Shown here: piece after piece, positions 1 to 10,409 of the stretch
Position numbering within the stretch: the stretch's first letter is position 1
How the letters are laid out: the number at the start of each line of letters is the position of its first letter
Source: Nitrospirota bacterium
Lineage (GTDB): Bacteria > Nitrospirota > Thermodesulfovibrionia > Thermodesulfovibrionales > JdFR-88
DNA: 64,000 nucleotides
Direction of reading: 5' to 3'
NCBI GenBank assembly: GCA_021825295.1
Contig: JAKAHV010000015.1
Span: forward strand, 1 to 64,000
Made by a program: the position numbers and the translations under genes
Notes under the pieces: model-generated
Database searches by the model: none
What the model saw: the letters and a program-made list of their open reading frames with translations, nothing else
Told to the model about the DNA's origin: nothing

Positions 1-311
1 CCGCAAGAAGAAGCCATGCCGCCGCAAGGGTTAACAATATAGCCAGCCTGAACCCCGCGCGCGCGGACAGACGGCCCCCTGACCTGCAGATTCTGGTTTT
101 TGGAAACTTCACTGGATACACCTCCGGATAATTCGTGGATACGGATTTCCCAGTCTTTAAAACTGTGGACGCCTATTTGGAAAGTTGTTGTACTATAACC
201 GGGCATCCCCGCTGGAAGATGTAACCGAAATCACACCGCCCCGAGGATTACCAATGCGTTTCAAGCAAATTACTTCGGAGAGATTGCGCATTGGCGCACC
301 TGTGCACGCGA

Positions 312-339
312 TTGACAACGCAGCATTTTGAGTTACACT
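312..339 (+). promoter_or_regulatory. Candidate sigma70-type promoter (TTGACA-16-TACACT) for the polysaccharide operon
   Basis: TTGACA at 312-317, 16-nt spacer, TACACT at 334-339; followed by a ~145 nt leader before the first CDS. Confidence 0.4.
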
Positions 340-346
340 TAAAAAA

Positions 347-390
347 GGATGGCCACTGTAAGTGGGAGAGCGAAGCTCTGCTGGCCGTCC
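347..390 (+). other. Structured 5' leader hairpin of the polysaccharide operon
   Basis: GGATGGCCA (347-355) pairs with TGGCCGTCC (382-390), one G-U; inner AGAGC-GAA-GCTCT (367-379). Confidence 0.45.
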
Positions 391-484
391 TCACGACAAA
401 GCCTGCAATCTCCTTCAACGGCAATACTGATGCGGCATTCCGGGCTCTTAAAATCGTTCGGTCAATAAAGCTCGCGAAGGCTCA

Positions 485-1363
485 ATGATATCCCTGTCAA
501 AGAAAGCCGGTATACGCACGGCGACAAAGGCAGCCAGTCCCGCGGCGCGGATCATACGCGTTGAGCCTTCCAGAGGCTGGGTTTATCTCAAACTTGGCGA
601 ATTATGGGAATACCGGGAACTCCTTTATTTCCTTACGTGGCGCGATATCAAAGTCAGATACAAGCAGACGCTGCTGGGAGTCGGATGGGCCGTTATTCAG
701 CCTTTTTTCACAATGGTGGTTTTCAGTCTTTTTTTCGGAAAGCTGGCCAGAATGCCCTCCGATGGGATCCCGTATCCGGTTTTCACATTCACCGCCCTGG
801 TGCCGTGGACATTCTTTTCAAACGGATTGAACCAGGCGTCAAACAGTCTGGTAGGAAGCGCCAATCTCATTACAAAAGTGTATTTCCCAAGGCTGACGAT
901 CCCCATCGCCTCGGTGCTTGTCGGCGCCGTCGATTTTGTTTTTTCTTTTTTGATACTGATATGCATGATGCTTTATTTCGGCATAGTCCCTACAATCAAC
1001 ATATTGTGGCTGCCCCTTTTGCTGACACTCGTCGTCATCATATCTCTCGGGGTCTCGCTCTGGCTTTCAGCCCTTAATGTGCAATTCCGCGACGTCCGCT
1101 ATGTTATCCCCTTTTTGACGCAACTCTGGCTTTTTGCAACCCCTATTGCCTACCCCAGCAGCCTGCTGCACGAACCGTGGAGGACGCTGTACGGCATCAA
1201 TCCGATGGCCGGCGTTGTGGAAGGTTTCCGCTGGGCCCTGCTGGGAGCAAAGACGGCCCCGGGGCCGATCATTATCGTTTCCTCTTCGGTCGCATTCCTG
1301 GTGCTCGTCAGCGGGGCGCTGTATTTCCGCCGCATGGAAAAGACCTTTGCCGACATAGTGTAG
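485..1363 (+). CDS. wzm: ABC-2 type polysaccharide export permease (Wzm-like)
   Basis: 292 aa, multiple TM segments, RDIKVRYKQTLLGVGWAVIQP signature of the TagG/Wzm family; followed by Wzt. Confidence 0.9.
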   Translation: MISLSKKAGIRTATKAASPAARIIRVEPSRGWVYLKLGELWEYRELLYFLTWRDIKVRYKQTLLGVGWAVIQPFFTMVVFSLFFGKLARMPSDGIPYPVFTFTALVPWTFFSNGLNQASNSLVGSANLITKVYFPRLTIPIASVLVGAVDFVFSFLILICMMLYFGIVPTINILWLPLLLTLVVIISLGVSLWLSALNVQFRDVRYVIPFLTQLWLFATPIAYPSSLLHEPWRTLYGINPMAGVVEGFRWALLGAKTAPGPIIIVSSSVAFLVLVSGALYFRRMEKTFADIV

Positions 1364-1422
1364 GAGATGGGAGTGTCCGGGGAGCATCAAAAAAGAGACC
1401 GCGGAATCACTGGCATCTGACT

Positions 1423-2739
1423 ATGGGAGACGTTGCGATAAGGGTAGAGGGCATATGCAAGAAATACCGCATTGGCCGCGCGGAACAAAATTACAGGACC
1501 CTGAGGGACACCATAAGAGACGCCTTTGCCTCGCCATTTCGCAAGGCGGGCAGGCTGCTGAGAAGGCGGGGCCCGTCAAAACCGGCGCGCAACGATGAAA
1601 TATGGGCGCTGAAAGATGTCTGCTTCGACGTCACGGCAGGCGAAGTAATGGGCGTGATAGGACGAAACGGCGCCGGCAAAAGCACGCTGCTTAAAATACT
1701 TTCCAGAATCACCAGCCCCACAAGCGGATACGCGGAAATCCGCGGAAGGGTCGGCTCCCTCCTGGAGGTCGGCACAGGGTTCCACGCGGAGCTCACCGGA
1801 AGAGAAAACATTTACTTAAACGGCGCAATCCTTGGAATGGCCAGGACTGAAATCAGGCAGAAATTTGATGAAATTGTGGCCTTCTCCGAAGTGGAGAAGT
1901 TCGTCGACACGCCGGTAAAGCATTACTCAAGCGGCATGTACCTGAGGCTGGCCTTTGCAGTTGCGGCGCATCTGGAACCGGAAATACTCATTGTCGACGA
2001 AGTGCTGGCGGTGGGCGACGCCCGTTTCCAGAAGAAATGCCTGAATAAGATGGAAGATGCCGGCCACAGGGGCAGAACGGTCCTCTTCGTATCGCATAAC
2101 ATGCCTGCGGTCACGCGTCTGTGCAGAAGGGCGATTCTGCTGGAGGGAGGCAACCTGAAAACGGAGGGGCTTTCTCATAAAGTGGTCGGTGAGTACCTGA
2201 ATTCCGGACATCAAAATGCCGCGGTGCGCGAATGGATTGACCAATCGAAGGCTCCCGGCAACGACATCGCGCGCCTTCGCGCCATCAGGGTGCGGACTGC
2301 GGATGGGAAAATTGCCGAAACCTTCAATATCAGCGACACATTCGCGATCGAGATGGAATATGATGTGCTGGAACCCGGCTGCCAGCTCATGGCGTGGCAC
2401 CACTTCTTCAATGACGAAGGCATAAGGCTCTTCGAGTCCCACGATACGGACAAGGCATGGCTTGGGCGTAAACGTCCAGCGGGCCGTTATGTGAGCACCG
2501 TCTGGATTTACGGGGACCTCATGGCCGAAGGGATAGTATATGTTTCAACAGGCCTGACAAGGCTTCACCCGACAGAGCGATTGCTGCACGAACGCGACGC
2601 GGTGGTCTTTCAGGTAGTGGACAGCGACGGCAACTCGCCCACCCGCGGTGACTGGCCGGGGGCCATGGAAGGGGCCGTGAGGCCTTTTTTACGGTGGACT
2701 ACCCGGCTAAATCAAGACACCGGCAAAACCCTTGTCTAA
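1423..2739 (+). CDS. wzt: Polysaccharide ABC transporter ATP-binding protein with C-terminal Wzt glycan-recognition domain
   Basis: Walker A GRNGAGKST, signature YSSGMYLRLAF, Walker B LIVDEVLAVGD; ~150 aa C-terminal extension; start refined from ORF start 1177 to ATG 1423. Confidence 0.9.
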   Translation: MGDVAIRVEGICKKYRIGRAEQNYRTLRDTIRDAFASPFRKAGRLLRRRGPSKPARNDEIWALKDVCFDVTAGEVMGVIGRNGAGKSTLLKILSRITSPTSGYAEIRGRVGSLLEVGTGFHAELTGRENIYLNGAILGMARTEIRQKFDEIVAFSEVEKFVDTPVKHYSSGMYLRLAFAVAAHLEPEILIVDEVLAVGDARFQKKCLNKMEDAGHRGRTVLFVSHNMPAVTRLCRRAILLEGGNLKTEGLSHKVVGEYLNSGHQNAAVREWIDQSKAPGNDIARLRAIRVRTADGKIAETFNISDTFAIEMEYDVLEPGCQLMAWHHFFNDEGIRLFESHDTDKAWLGRKRPAGRYVSTVWIYGDLMAEGIVYVSTGLTRLHPTERLLHERDAVVFQVVDSDGNSPTRGDWPGAMEGAVRPFLRWTTRLNQDTGKTLV

Positions 2740-2759
2740 ACAAGGAGCAATCGACAGCG

Positions 2760-3791
2760 ATGGGCGGCCTGGCATATACTTTTAAAAACGTCACCCCGCG
2801 GCAGGAGAGACCGGTGAATAATCCTCTCGTTACCATAGCAACGTGCACCCGTAACAGGGCTGACCTGCTCAGGGAAACCCTTTCAAGCATCCTCGTCCAG
2901 CAGTATGATCCCGTGGAGATAATTGTTGTTGATGACGGCTCGACAGATGGCACAAAAAAAACCATCGCGGACTATAAAGACAAGATCGTCTATCATTCCC
3001 AGGAAAACAGCGGCTTTGCCCGCGCGCTTAACACGGCGTGCCGTCTGGCGCGGGGCGAATACATCGCGATTAATGACGATGACGACCTGATGCCGCCGGA
3101 CAGGATTTCACGTCTTTACGAGGCGTTGTGCCGTTTTCCACGGGCGGTCCTTGCCGTCGGCGAGGCCGAGATGATCGACTCCGCGGGCAACCGGACGGGC
3201 AAATTGAGCACTTATGCCCTGAAAGGCAATAGTGACGCGCCTATATTGATAGAAAACGGATACGGTGCGATTTTGTGGCCCCTTATAACGCCGGCCACGT
3301 GCGCAACCCTTTTCCGGAGGGCCGACGGCGAGCGCATCGGCTGGATCGACGAAAGGTTCCGAAGGAGCGCTGATACGGACTTTTTCAGCAGACTTGCGCT
3401 GCTGGGCCCGATCGTCTACGTGCCACAGGTGGTCGCCTACTACCGGAGGGGCCACACGTCCATGTGGAGCGACAACATCGCCAATAATCTTCTGTGTGAA
3501 TACAATAACCTGGTATTGTTCGAAAAACACCTGAAGTCCGTTCATGCCGGGCAGAAGGAAATTACGGAAAGGCTGCAAGCCAGAATGCTGCATACATTGA
3601 AAAGACTTGCGTTTCTGATCCGGCACGCTGAAGACGTGCCATGGGAGATCGAGAGGGACTTCATCCGCCAAAAAAAGGGCCTCCCGCTGCTTGGCCTGAA
3701 AAAACGCCTCTCTTACGAATGGTACGCCAGGATGAGGCTTCCGCTTGCGAGCGTCATAAAAGGGCTGATGAAAACCGCGGCGCAAAGATGA
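2760..3791 (+). CDS. Glycosyltransferase family 2
   Basis: PLVTIATCTRNRADLL...VVDDGSTDGT, INDDDDLMPP. Confidence 0.85.
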   Translation: MGGLAYTFKNVTPRQERPVNNPLVTIATCTRNRADLLRETLSSILVQQYDPVEIIVVDDGSTDGTKKTIADYKDKIVYHSQENSGFARALNTACRLARGEYIAINDDDDLMPPDRISRLYEALCRFPRAVLAVGEAEMIDSAGNRTGKLSTYALKGNSDAPILIENGYGAILWPLITPATCATLFRRADGERIGWIDERFRRSADTDFFSRLALLGPIVYVPQVVAYYRRGHTSMWSDNIANNLLCEYNNLVLFEKHLKSVHAGQKEITERLQARMLHTLKRLAFLIRHAEDVPWEIERDFIRQKKGLPLLGLKKRLSYEWYARMRLPLASVIKGLMKTAAQR

Positions 3792-3845
3792 TGACAGTGC
3801 GAAAAATGCGAGTGTTCTATCATCCTGAATCATAAGGCGGCCGGC

Positions 3846-5663
3846 ATGTTTTTCACCTATATCTGGCAATCTTCCGGCTTTACCCTTCAGGAGGCGAACG
3901 GCAGGTTCTCATCGGTCCTGCTGAAACAATGCGAATTATATGAAAAGGCGTTCGGACAGGCACCCGGCATGAAAACCATACAGATCGGCGGCATACTCGT
4001 CGGCCAGGTCTGTTACGATCCCGGCATCACCGGCTGGCGGCCATGGGTTGACGAGGGCGATGCAGGCATCGCCTGGGGAGGAGTCTGCGAAAATTATCTT
4101 GGCAAAAGACTTGCCAGGCAAGAAATAAACGAAATCAGGAAGACACTGGACAATGACCCCGGAAAACTCCTTTCCTGGGACGGCATGTTTTACGCGGCTA
4201 TCTGGGACGGGGAAGAAAAAAAGGTGGCCCTGGCTACTGCGGCGACGGAATGCCCCACGCTATGGAACACGGACGGACCATATGGCTGGGCCGCGGGACC
4301 GCGTGCCGCGCCACTGCTGGAACTGGTCGGCCGCAAGGCCGAGCCGGACATGGAGGCCCTGAACCTGTTCCTCCGCTTCGGATATCTTATCGGCGGACGT
4401 TCACCCTTCAGGCATGTGCGCCGCGTCCGCGACCGGCAGCAGGCCACCATAAGGCAAAACGGCGTACCCGTCTTCAAAACCTACGCCTCCCTGCGGCAAT
4501 ACCTCGGCCCGGGATGGAAAAACTCCGACTGGAAAGAGACCGTAAAGTTTGCGGCGGACAGGCTTGTGCAAAGAGTCACCGATCAGATGAGACACAGCCC
4601 CAAACCGGTAGTGCTTTTGACCGGGGGGCGAGACAGCAGGTCCATTGTGGCGGCTGCAAAAAAGACGGGGTATGACTTTACAACGGCCACCGGCGGGCCT
4701 GCCGGCTCCGAAGACGCTGTCATCGCGGCGCGCGTGTCAGGGATATTGAATATAAAACACAGTCTGACAGGCGACACCGCATCCCCGGATATTGTGCGCA
4801 AATCCATCGGACGTATCAGAACATGGACAAAAATTACCGAAGGCATCATCCCTATTGATTTCAGCCTGCATATGAAGGATTTTTTGATGTCCAGGCTGCC
4901 GTTTCCAGTGGAAAGGGCGCAGTATTTTCACGGCCTTGAACCCGGGATCGGACGCGGTTCATTCTATCCGCACTACCCCGACGTCGACGCGGGCAGGATG
5001 TCTGCAATGACGCTGAATGACGTCCACACATTTGTCACGAACGCGTACAGGAACCGCTACCTGAGGCCAGGCCCGGCAGCCGACAGCCTGTTGCAGGAAG
5101 TCCACCTCCGCCTGGACAGCGAGCTGCAAGAGGCCGGAGGCGAAATCCATCAATGGTTCGAACTGTTTTTGTGGAGGCAGCGGGGGCTGGTATGGGGAAT
5201 GGACCTTCAGTCCGTCAATACCCCGGTAAGATGGGCCTGGCTGCCCCTCTTCGACATGGAACTTATGGGGCTGAGCTGGAACCTTACAATAAATCAAAAG
5301 ATAGAGGCCAGGCTTTTGCTGGATGCCTCCGCCGCCATGGAAGCGGCCCTTGCTGAAATGCCATGCACGTTGTACATCGGGGGCAGAAAAACGGGACTTG
5401 CCGGGCGGATTAAAAACAGGATATTGACCGGGGCGCGGCGCTATTCGCAAAAGATCGGCATACCTGGCCCCGCCGCCGGGCAAAATCAGGCCGCGAAGGA
5501 TTTCTCAGCCCTTTGGGAAGCGGGCCTCCTGAGCAACGGCGAACACATATGGACCGAATTTATTGACAGAAAAAACCTGCTTAAAATTATCGGCATATCT
5601 CCTCAGAACGCGCTATTGTGGAGGCTGATGACCGTCGATTTCCTTGCCAGGGAATTGTTCTGA
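3846..5663 (+). CDS. Asparagine synthase-related protein, degenerate N-terminal glutaminase
   Basis: PP-loop VLLTGGRDSRSIVAA; N-terminus MFFTYIW lacks catalytic Cys2. Confidence 0.75.
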   Translation: MFFTYIWQSSGFTLQEANGRFSSVLLKQCELYEKAFGQAPGMKTIQIGGILVGQVCYDPGITGWRPWVDEGDAGIAWGGVCENYLGKRLARQEINEIRKTLDNDPGKLLSWDGMFYAAIWDGEEKKVALATAATECPTLWNTDGPYGWAAGPRAAPLLELVGRKAEPDMEALNLFLRFGYLIGGRSPFRHVRRVRDRQQATIRQNGVPVFKTYASLRQYLGPGWKNSDWKETVKFAADRLVQRVTDQMRHSPKPVVLLTGGRDSRSIVAAAKKTGYDFTTATGGPAGSEDAVIAARVSGILNIKHSLTGDTASPDIVRKSIGRIRTWTKITEGIIPIDFSLHMKDFLMSRLPFPVERAQYFHGLEPGIGRGSFYPHYPDVDAGRMSAMTLNDVHTFVTNAYRNRYLRPGPAADSLLQEVHLRLDSELQEAGGEIHQWFELFLWRQRGLVWGMDLQSVNTPVRWAWLPLFDMELMGLSWNLTINQKIEARLLLDASAAMEAALAEMPCTLYIGGRKTGLAGRIKNRILTGARRYSQKIGIPGPAAGQNQAAKDFSALWEAGLLSNGEHIWTEFIDRKNLLKIIGISPQNALLWRLMTVDFLARELF

Positions 5664-5683
5664 TTCTTAAAAAGGGCGGAAAA

Positions 5684-6424
5684 ATGCCAGCTATCAAAAA
5701 CATTTTGGAAAGTGTGTTCGGCCGGCCCCGCGCCGGAATGTTTCCACGCTGCAGACCGGCGGGCATCTCAATTTCTTTTGACGACTCTTACGTGGACGAA
5801 TGGTATTGTCTGAAGGACCTTTTTGCTGAATATGGCGCCACTGTTACCTTTTTTGTCAGCAATTTCGATCTGCTGCCGGAGAAATCGATTGAAAAATTGA
5901 AAATATTACGGGACGACGGACACGAAATCGCCTTCCATGGGTTAAGGCACCTGAGCGCCGGCAAGTTCATCAGAGAAAATTCGCTGGCCGGATACCTGGA
6001 AGCCGAGATTCTTCCCGGAATAGACGCCATGGCCAGACGCGGTTTTCCACCGGCAACCTTTTCATATCCCTATGGAGTGCGCGCCCCCTATATCGATGAT
6101 GCCCTCCTGAAATATTTCAAGCATGTACGGGCAGTTGCCTGCACCAACAGCAAAAAACGGTTATCCGGCTTAAAACAGATATACTGCAAAAATGCCGGCG
6201 GATTGGTCTTCGCGGCCGGCATTGACAACATTTACGGCAATAGTCTCGAAGAGATACGGGATGCGCTTATAAAGACAATGGGAAAGAAAAAGACCATTCT
6301 TCTTTATGCGCACAGGCCCACCAGCGAACCCGGCGATTATTGCACGCCAGTTCCAAGACTTCAAGCCGTACTTGAATACGCCTCAGAGTGCGGCCTGAAA
6401 TTTCTCAGGGTCAGAGACCTGTAA
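5684..6424 (+). CDS. Polysaccharide deacetylase (NodB-like)
   Basis: ISISFDDSYVDEW, DGHEIAFHGLRH, FSYPYG motifs. Confidence 0.85.
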   Translation: MPAIKNILESVFGRPRAGMFPRCRPAGISISFDDSYVDEWYCLKDLFAEYGATVTFFVSNFDLLPEKSIEKLKILRDDGHEIAFHGLRHLSAGKFIRENSLAGYLEAEILPGIDAMARRGFPPATFSYPYGVRAPYIDDALLKYFKHVRAVACTNSKKRLSGLKQIYCKNAGGLVFAAGIDNIYGNSLEEIRDALIKTMGKKKTILLYAHRPTSEPGDYCTPVPRLQAVLEYASECGLKFLRVRDL

Positions 6425-6491
6425 AAGGTAAACAAGCGTAAAAATCTCAAAGGACGGGCAACAACCATAAAAAAAGGATGCCAGTTGCCGG

Positions 6492-7874
6492 ATGATAGTC
6501 AGAATAAGGCCCTTTCTGGACATTGAGAAAATACCGAAGGCCATGAGCGCTGCCACCGGGCCCGGGTCCGATGCCGGTCCGGTAAGAGAGTTCGAGGCCG
6601 CCTTTGCCTCATGGCTGGGCGTATCGAATGCCACTGCCGTCGACAGGGGCAGGGCCGCCCTTCTGCTCGCCCTGAAGATACTGGGCATAAGGGAAGGCGA
6701 TGAAGTCATCGTCCAGTCCTATATCTTTCACGTGGTCATTGACGCCATACTGGAACTCGGTGCAAAACCTGTTCTCGCGGACAGCACCCTGGAGGATTTC
6801 AATGTGGACCCCCGGGCGATAGAAAGGGAAATAACACCCAGGACAAAAGCCATAATCGTGGCGCACCTGGGCGTTGCCTGCGACATGGAGGAAATCACAG
6901 ACATCGCCCGCAGGCACAACTGCTATCTCATAGAAAACTGCGCCCATACACTCGGGGCGGAGTGCAACGGGGAGAAAACGGGCAGCTTCGGAGACGTGTC
7001 CTTCTTCAGCTTTGATGTCGACAAGCCGATTTCGACCGGTGACGGAGGGATGATTGTAATCAACAACAACAGCCTGCTCGAAAGGGCCTGCGGCATACTT
7101 GGCGGATACGGCATGGTTTCATTCGAAAAAGAAAGGCAGATCGTTTGCGGACTTCTCCTGCATCATTTTGTGACCGGAGAGGAGATTTATCCCGAAAAAG
7201 GCTTCCTGCCGGTTGACTTCGGCAAAGAAGCCGTAAAAAAAGACCGGCGCCTGTTCTCACTTGTTGAAAAAGCTGCGTCCTTCGGCTCAGCCGCCAAGTT
7301 CCGGGAACTCATATCTCCATATCTTCATGAAAAGCGTCTGCTGCGCGAAAACAAATGGCTGAAAAAAAGCATCGCACGGGCCGCCGGGCGTGCAAACGCG
7401 GCCCTCGGACGCGTGAACATACCGAAAATTGATTCCGGGCGCCTGTTAATGAATTCTCTGAGGAGCGCGGTCGGGACCGAATGCCTGAGGGATTACGAAA
7501 ACTGCAAGGCCATCCGGGACAGGAACACGCAATATTATATTGACCATCTGGACCCGGATGCCTTCAGGCCGCCCAGGATAGCCAGGGGGAAGAAGCCAGC
7601 TTTTATCCGGTACGCGGTCCTGAACAATACCGGATACGAAAATTCCCGGATCAACGAAGCTGCAAGGCAAAGGGGGTTCGAAATAGGCATCTTCAACTGG
7701 AGCGCGCCAGTCCACCGATGCTATCCCTATAACAGGCTGCTTGATTTCGACCGGTCGAAGCTTCTTAAAAGCGAGCATTTGGGAAGGGGCCTTCTCAGCC
7801 TCCCGGTGCACCCATACGTGGGCGGGGAAGCGCTCGGTGAAATAGTCCGCTTCCTGAACGGGTTTGCCATTTGA
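6492..7874 (+). CDS. DegT/DnrJ/EryC1/StrS aminotransferase-family protein
   Basis: GDEVIVQSYIFHVVIDAI, FGDVSFFSFDVDKPISTGDGGM around the PLP site (Lys position as DVDKP). Confidence 0.85.
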   Translation: MIVRIRPFLDIEKIPKAMSAATGPGSDAGPVREFEAAFASWLGVSNATAVDRGRAALLLALKILGIREGDEVIVQSYIFHVVIDAILELGAKPVLADSTLEDFNVDPRAIEREITPRTKAIIVAHLGVACDMEEITDIARRHNCYLIENCAHTLGAECNGEKTGSFGDVSFFSFDVDKPISTGDGGMIVINNNSLLERACGILGGYGMVSFEKERQIVCGLLLHHFVTGEEIYPEKGFLPVDFGKEAVKKDRRLFSLVEKAASFGSAAKFRELISPYLHEKRLLRENKWLKKSIARAAGRANAALGRVNIPKIDSGRLLMNSLRSAVGTECLRDYENCKAIRDRNTQYYIDHLDPDAFRPPRIARGKKPAFIRYAVLNNTGYENSRINEAARQRGFEIGIFNWSAPVHRCYPYNRLLDFDRSKLLKSEHLGRGLLSLPVHPYVGGEALGEIVRFLNGFAI

Positions 7875-8896
7875 TGGAGAAAAAGGCGGAAAGCGATTTT
7901 CATGCGGGCAGCATCCCTCATGTCAACTCGCTGTTTCAGCAGCCGTGGTGGCTTGAGGCGGTCGCGCCCGGGCGGTGGCATGAGATCTCCATAAAAAAAG
8001 GGGACGATCTGCTGCTAAGATTTCCGTTCGTGTTGGAAAAGCAGAACGGCTTCATCTTTCTTACCATGCCAGCCATTACACAGACCCTCGGACCATGGCT
8101 GAAACCGCAGAACGGAAGGCATTCAAGCCAATTGTCCCTCCAGAAGGAATTGATGACCGAATTGATCGGCAGATTGCCTGCCCATGACAGTTTTTACCAG
8201 AGGTTTCACCTTTCAATAACCAACTGGCTCCCCTTCTATTGGAAAGGTTTCACCCAGACAACGCGCTACACCTACATCATCGATGACCTGTCGGATATCG
8301 ACAGGATCTGGGACGGAATGAGGCCCAACATGCGCAATAAGATCCGCAAGGCGGAAAAATCGGGCATAAAAGTAGTGGACACCGATGACATAGAAACATT
8401 TCTTGACCTAAACGAGCTGACATTCAAGCGCCAGTCCATGCCTCTGCCATATTCGAGGGACCTTGTTCGCAGGCTCGACAAGGCATGCGCCAGGAACAAT
8501 GCGCGCAAAATATACATCACCTACGGCCCGGACGGCCGTCCCCAGACCGGCCTTCTTTGCGTCTACGACGAACGCGCCATGTACAACCTGCTGCAGGGCG
8601 GGGATCCGTCACTGAGGAGCAGCGGGGCAAACGCCCTTGCCATGTGGGAATCGATAAAATTTGCCTCGCAAGTGACGGCGGCATACGATTTCGAAGGTTC
8701 CATGATTGAGCCGATAGAAGAATTTTTCCGTGGTTTTGGCGCCGTTCAGGCACAATATTTCGAAATATCGAGGATTACCAGCCGCCAACTGCAATTTCGC
8801 ATTTACAGGGGCAAGCTGCTCAGACTCATGTTCGCGGGGGACTCAACCGGAAAATTAAAGCGGTTTATCCCCGGCAGAATCCGCAGGGCGCTCTGA
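7871..8896 (+). CDS. FemAB/GNAT-fold acyltransferase-like protein
   Basis: RPNMRNKIRKAEKSGIKV, DFEGSMIEPIEEFFRGFGA, typical of FemAB-like GNAT proteins in EPS loci. Confidence 0.75.
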   Translation: MMEKKAESDFHAGSIPHVNSLFQQPWWLEAVAPGRWHEISIKKGDDLLLRFPFVLEKQNGFIFLTMPAITQTLGPWLKPQNGRHSSQLSLQKELMTELIGRLPAHDSFYQRFHLSITNWLPFYWKGFTQTTRYTYIIDDLSDIDRIWDGMRPNMRNKIRKAEKSGIKVVDTDDIETFLDLNELTFKRQSMPLPYSRDLVRRLDKACARNNARKIYITYGPDGRPQTGLLCVYDERAMYNLLQGGDPSLRSSGANALAMWESIKFASQVTAAYDFEGSMIEPIEEFFRGFGAVQAQYFEISRITSRQLQFRIYRGKLLRLMFAGDSTGKLKRFIPGRIRRAL

Positions 8897-8914
8897 AAAA
8901 GGGCCGGAGACAAC

Positions 8915-10285
8915 ATGATCAGCATACGAATCCCGGACAATCTCGTCGCCGAAAGAACTTATGTAATCGATGTTATTTTTTCCGAATTTCTCGGGCTCGA
9001 CTATAAAATCGCAATCGGCAACGGGACAAAGGATTATGAAATAACCCTCGAAAACGGCAAAACTCTCCTGGTCCGGGACCATTTTTTCAGGAAGTTCGAA
9101 GAAGCTTCCGAATACCTTACCCAGACCGGGATACCCTCAAATGCGTTGATGTGCACAAACAAATTTTCGCCCGACGCCGATATCCCGGTAATTTTCGGAA
9201 CCGGTGAACTCGCCGCGGGACAGGATTCCATCATCTGCGGAGCCGATATATTTGCCTCTTCTTTTTTCATGCTTACCCGATGGGAGGAGTATGCAAACAG
9301 GGGGCGGGATTCCCATGACCGCTTCCCCGCCCATGAGTCGCTGGCCCAAAGGAGCGGTTTTCTCCATCGTGCCGTTGTCAACGAGTACGTTGAGATGCTC
9401 TGGAACATGCTCAATCACCTCAAATGCGGACAGCACAGAAAGGAAAGGAATTTCAGGACATTTGCAACTCACGATGTGGACAACCCGTTTCTTTACGCGG
9501 CAAGAAGCCCGTTTATCGCCTTAAAACAGATGTGCGGAGATATCATCAGGAGAAAAGACCCGGCAGCGGCATTCGGAAATTTCAGGGCCTGGGCAAAAAC
9601 GGCCAACGGCAGAGAGGACCTCGATCCCTTCAATACCTTTGACTGGATGATGGATGTAAGCGAGGGCCTCGGGCTGAAAAGCCATTTCCTTTTTATTACC
9701 GGCCACAGCGAGCCTGCCCGTGACGGCGGCTACGACTGCGGCCATAAACTGCTGCGCTCCCTGATGCAAAACATTCACAGAAGGGGGCACCACATCGGAC
9801 TTCATCTGAGCTACGGCTCCTTCGACAGCCCCGAACAGACGAAAAAGGAGTTCGATATTTTGAAGACTGCCTGTTCGGGGTTGGGTGTCCGGCAGGAAAG
9901 CTGGATGAGCCGCCAGCACTTCCTCAGATGGAAAACCCCCGAAACGTTTGAAAATCTCGAATCGGCTTGTCTTGATTACGACTCCACGCTGTCTTATGCC
10001 GACGCCGCCGGCTTCCGGTGCGGGGTCTGTTATGAATACCCCGCATTCGATGTCCTTGCGCGGAAGAGACTACGTTTGCGGGAAAGACCCCTGCTGGTCA
10101 TGGACTGCACGGTAATAGACAGGCCGTATATGAATCTTGGCGCGGGCGAGCAGGCCTATTCCACCATTAAAAATATCAAGGACACATGCAGGAGATACGG
10201 CGGAGATTTTGTGGTCCTCTGGCACAATACCAGGCTTATAGACCAGGCCGAGCGCGGACTCTACAACCAGATACTGCGGGCATAA
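8915..10285 (+). CDS. Polysaccharide deacetylase-family protein with N-terminal extension (DUF7033-like)
   Basis: ATHDVDNPFLYA, HHIGLHLSYGSFDS; long N-terminal domain. Confidence 0.7.
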   Translation: MISIRIPDNLVAERTYVIDVIFSEFLGLDYKIAIGNGTKDYEITLENGKTLLVRDHFFRKFEEASEYLTQTGIPSNALMCTNKFSPDADIPVIFGTGELAAGQDSIICGADIFASSFFMLTRWEEYANRGRDSHDRFPAHESLAQRSGFLHRAVVNEYVEMLWNMLNHLKCGQHRKERNFRTFATHDVDNPFLYAARSPFIALKQMCGDIIRRKDPAAAFGNFRAWAKTANGREDLDPFNTFDWMMDVSEGLGLKSHFLFITGHSEPARDGGYDCGHKLLRSLMQNIHRRGHHIGLHLSYGSFDSPEQTKKEFDILKTACSGLGVRQESWMSRQHFLRWKTPETFENLESACLDYDSTLSYADAAGFRCGVCYEYPAFDVLARKRLRLRERPLLVMDCTVIDRPYMNLGAGEQAYSTIKNIKDTCRRYGGDFVVLWHNTRLIDQAERGLYNQILRA

Positions 10286-10409
10286 ATGGAGAACAGGCTA
10301 TTGCCTTCACACCCGGGGAAAACTTTTCCGGCTGCCCTGTATCGATCCGGGCACAAACCCACGGCCGCATGGGATATCAACCGGACCGGCATGCAAACGG
10401 CGACGAAGG

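Noticed and set aside
291-488. 65 aa ORF upstream of wzm, and a possible sigma-54 box TTGGCGCACCTGTGCA near 292
   Set aside because: The ORF covers the hairpin leader and lacks protein-like features; the -24/-12 spacing is off by one and the -12 TTGC is missing.
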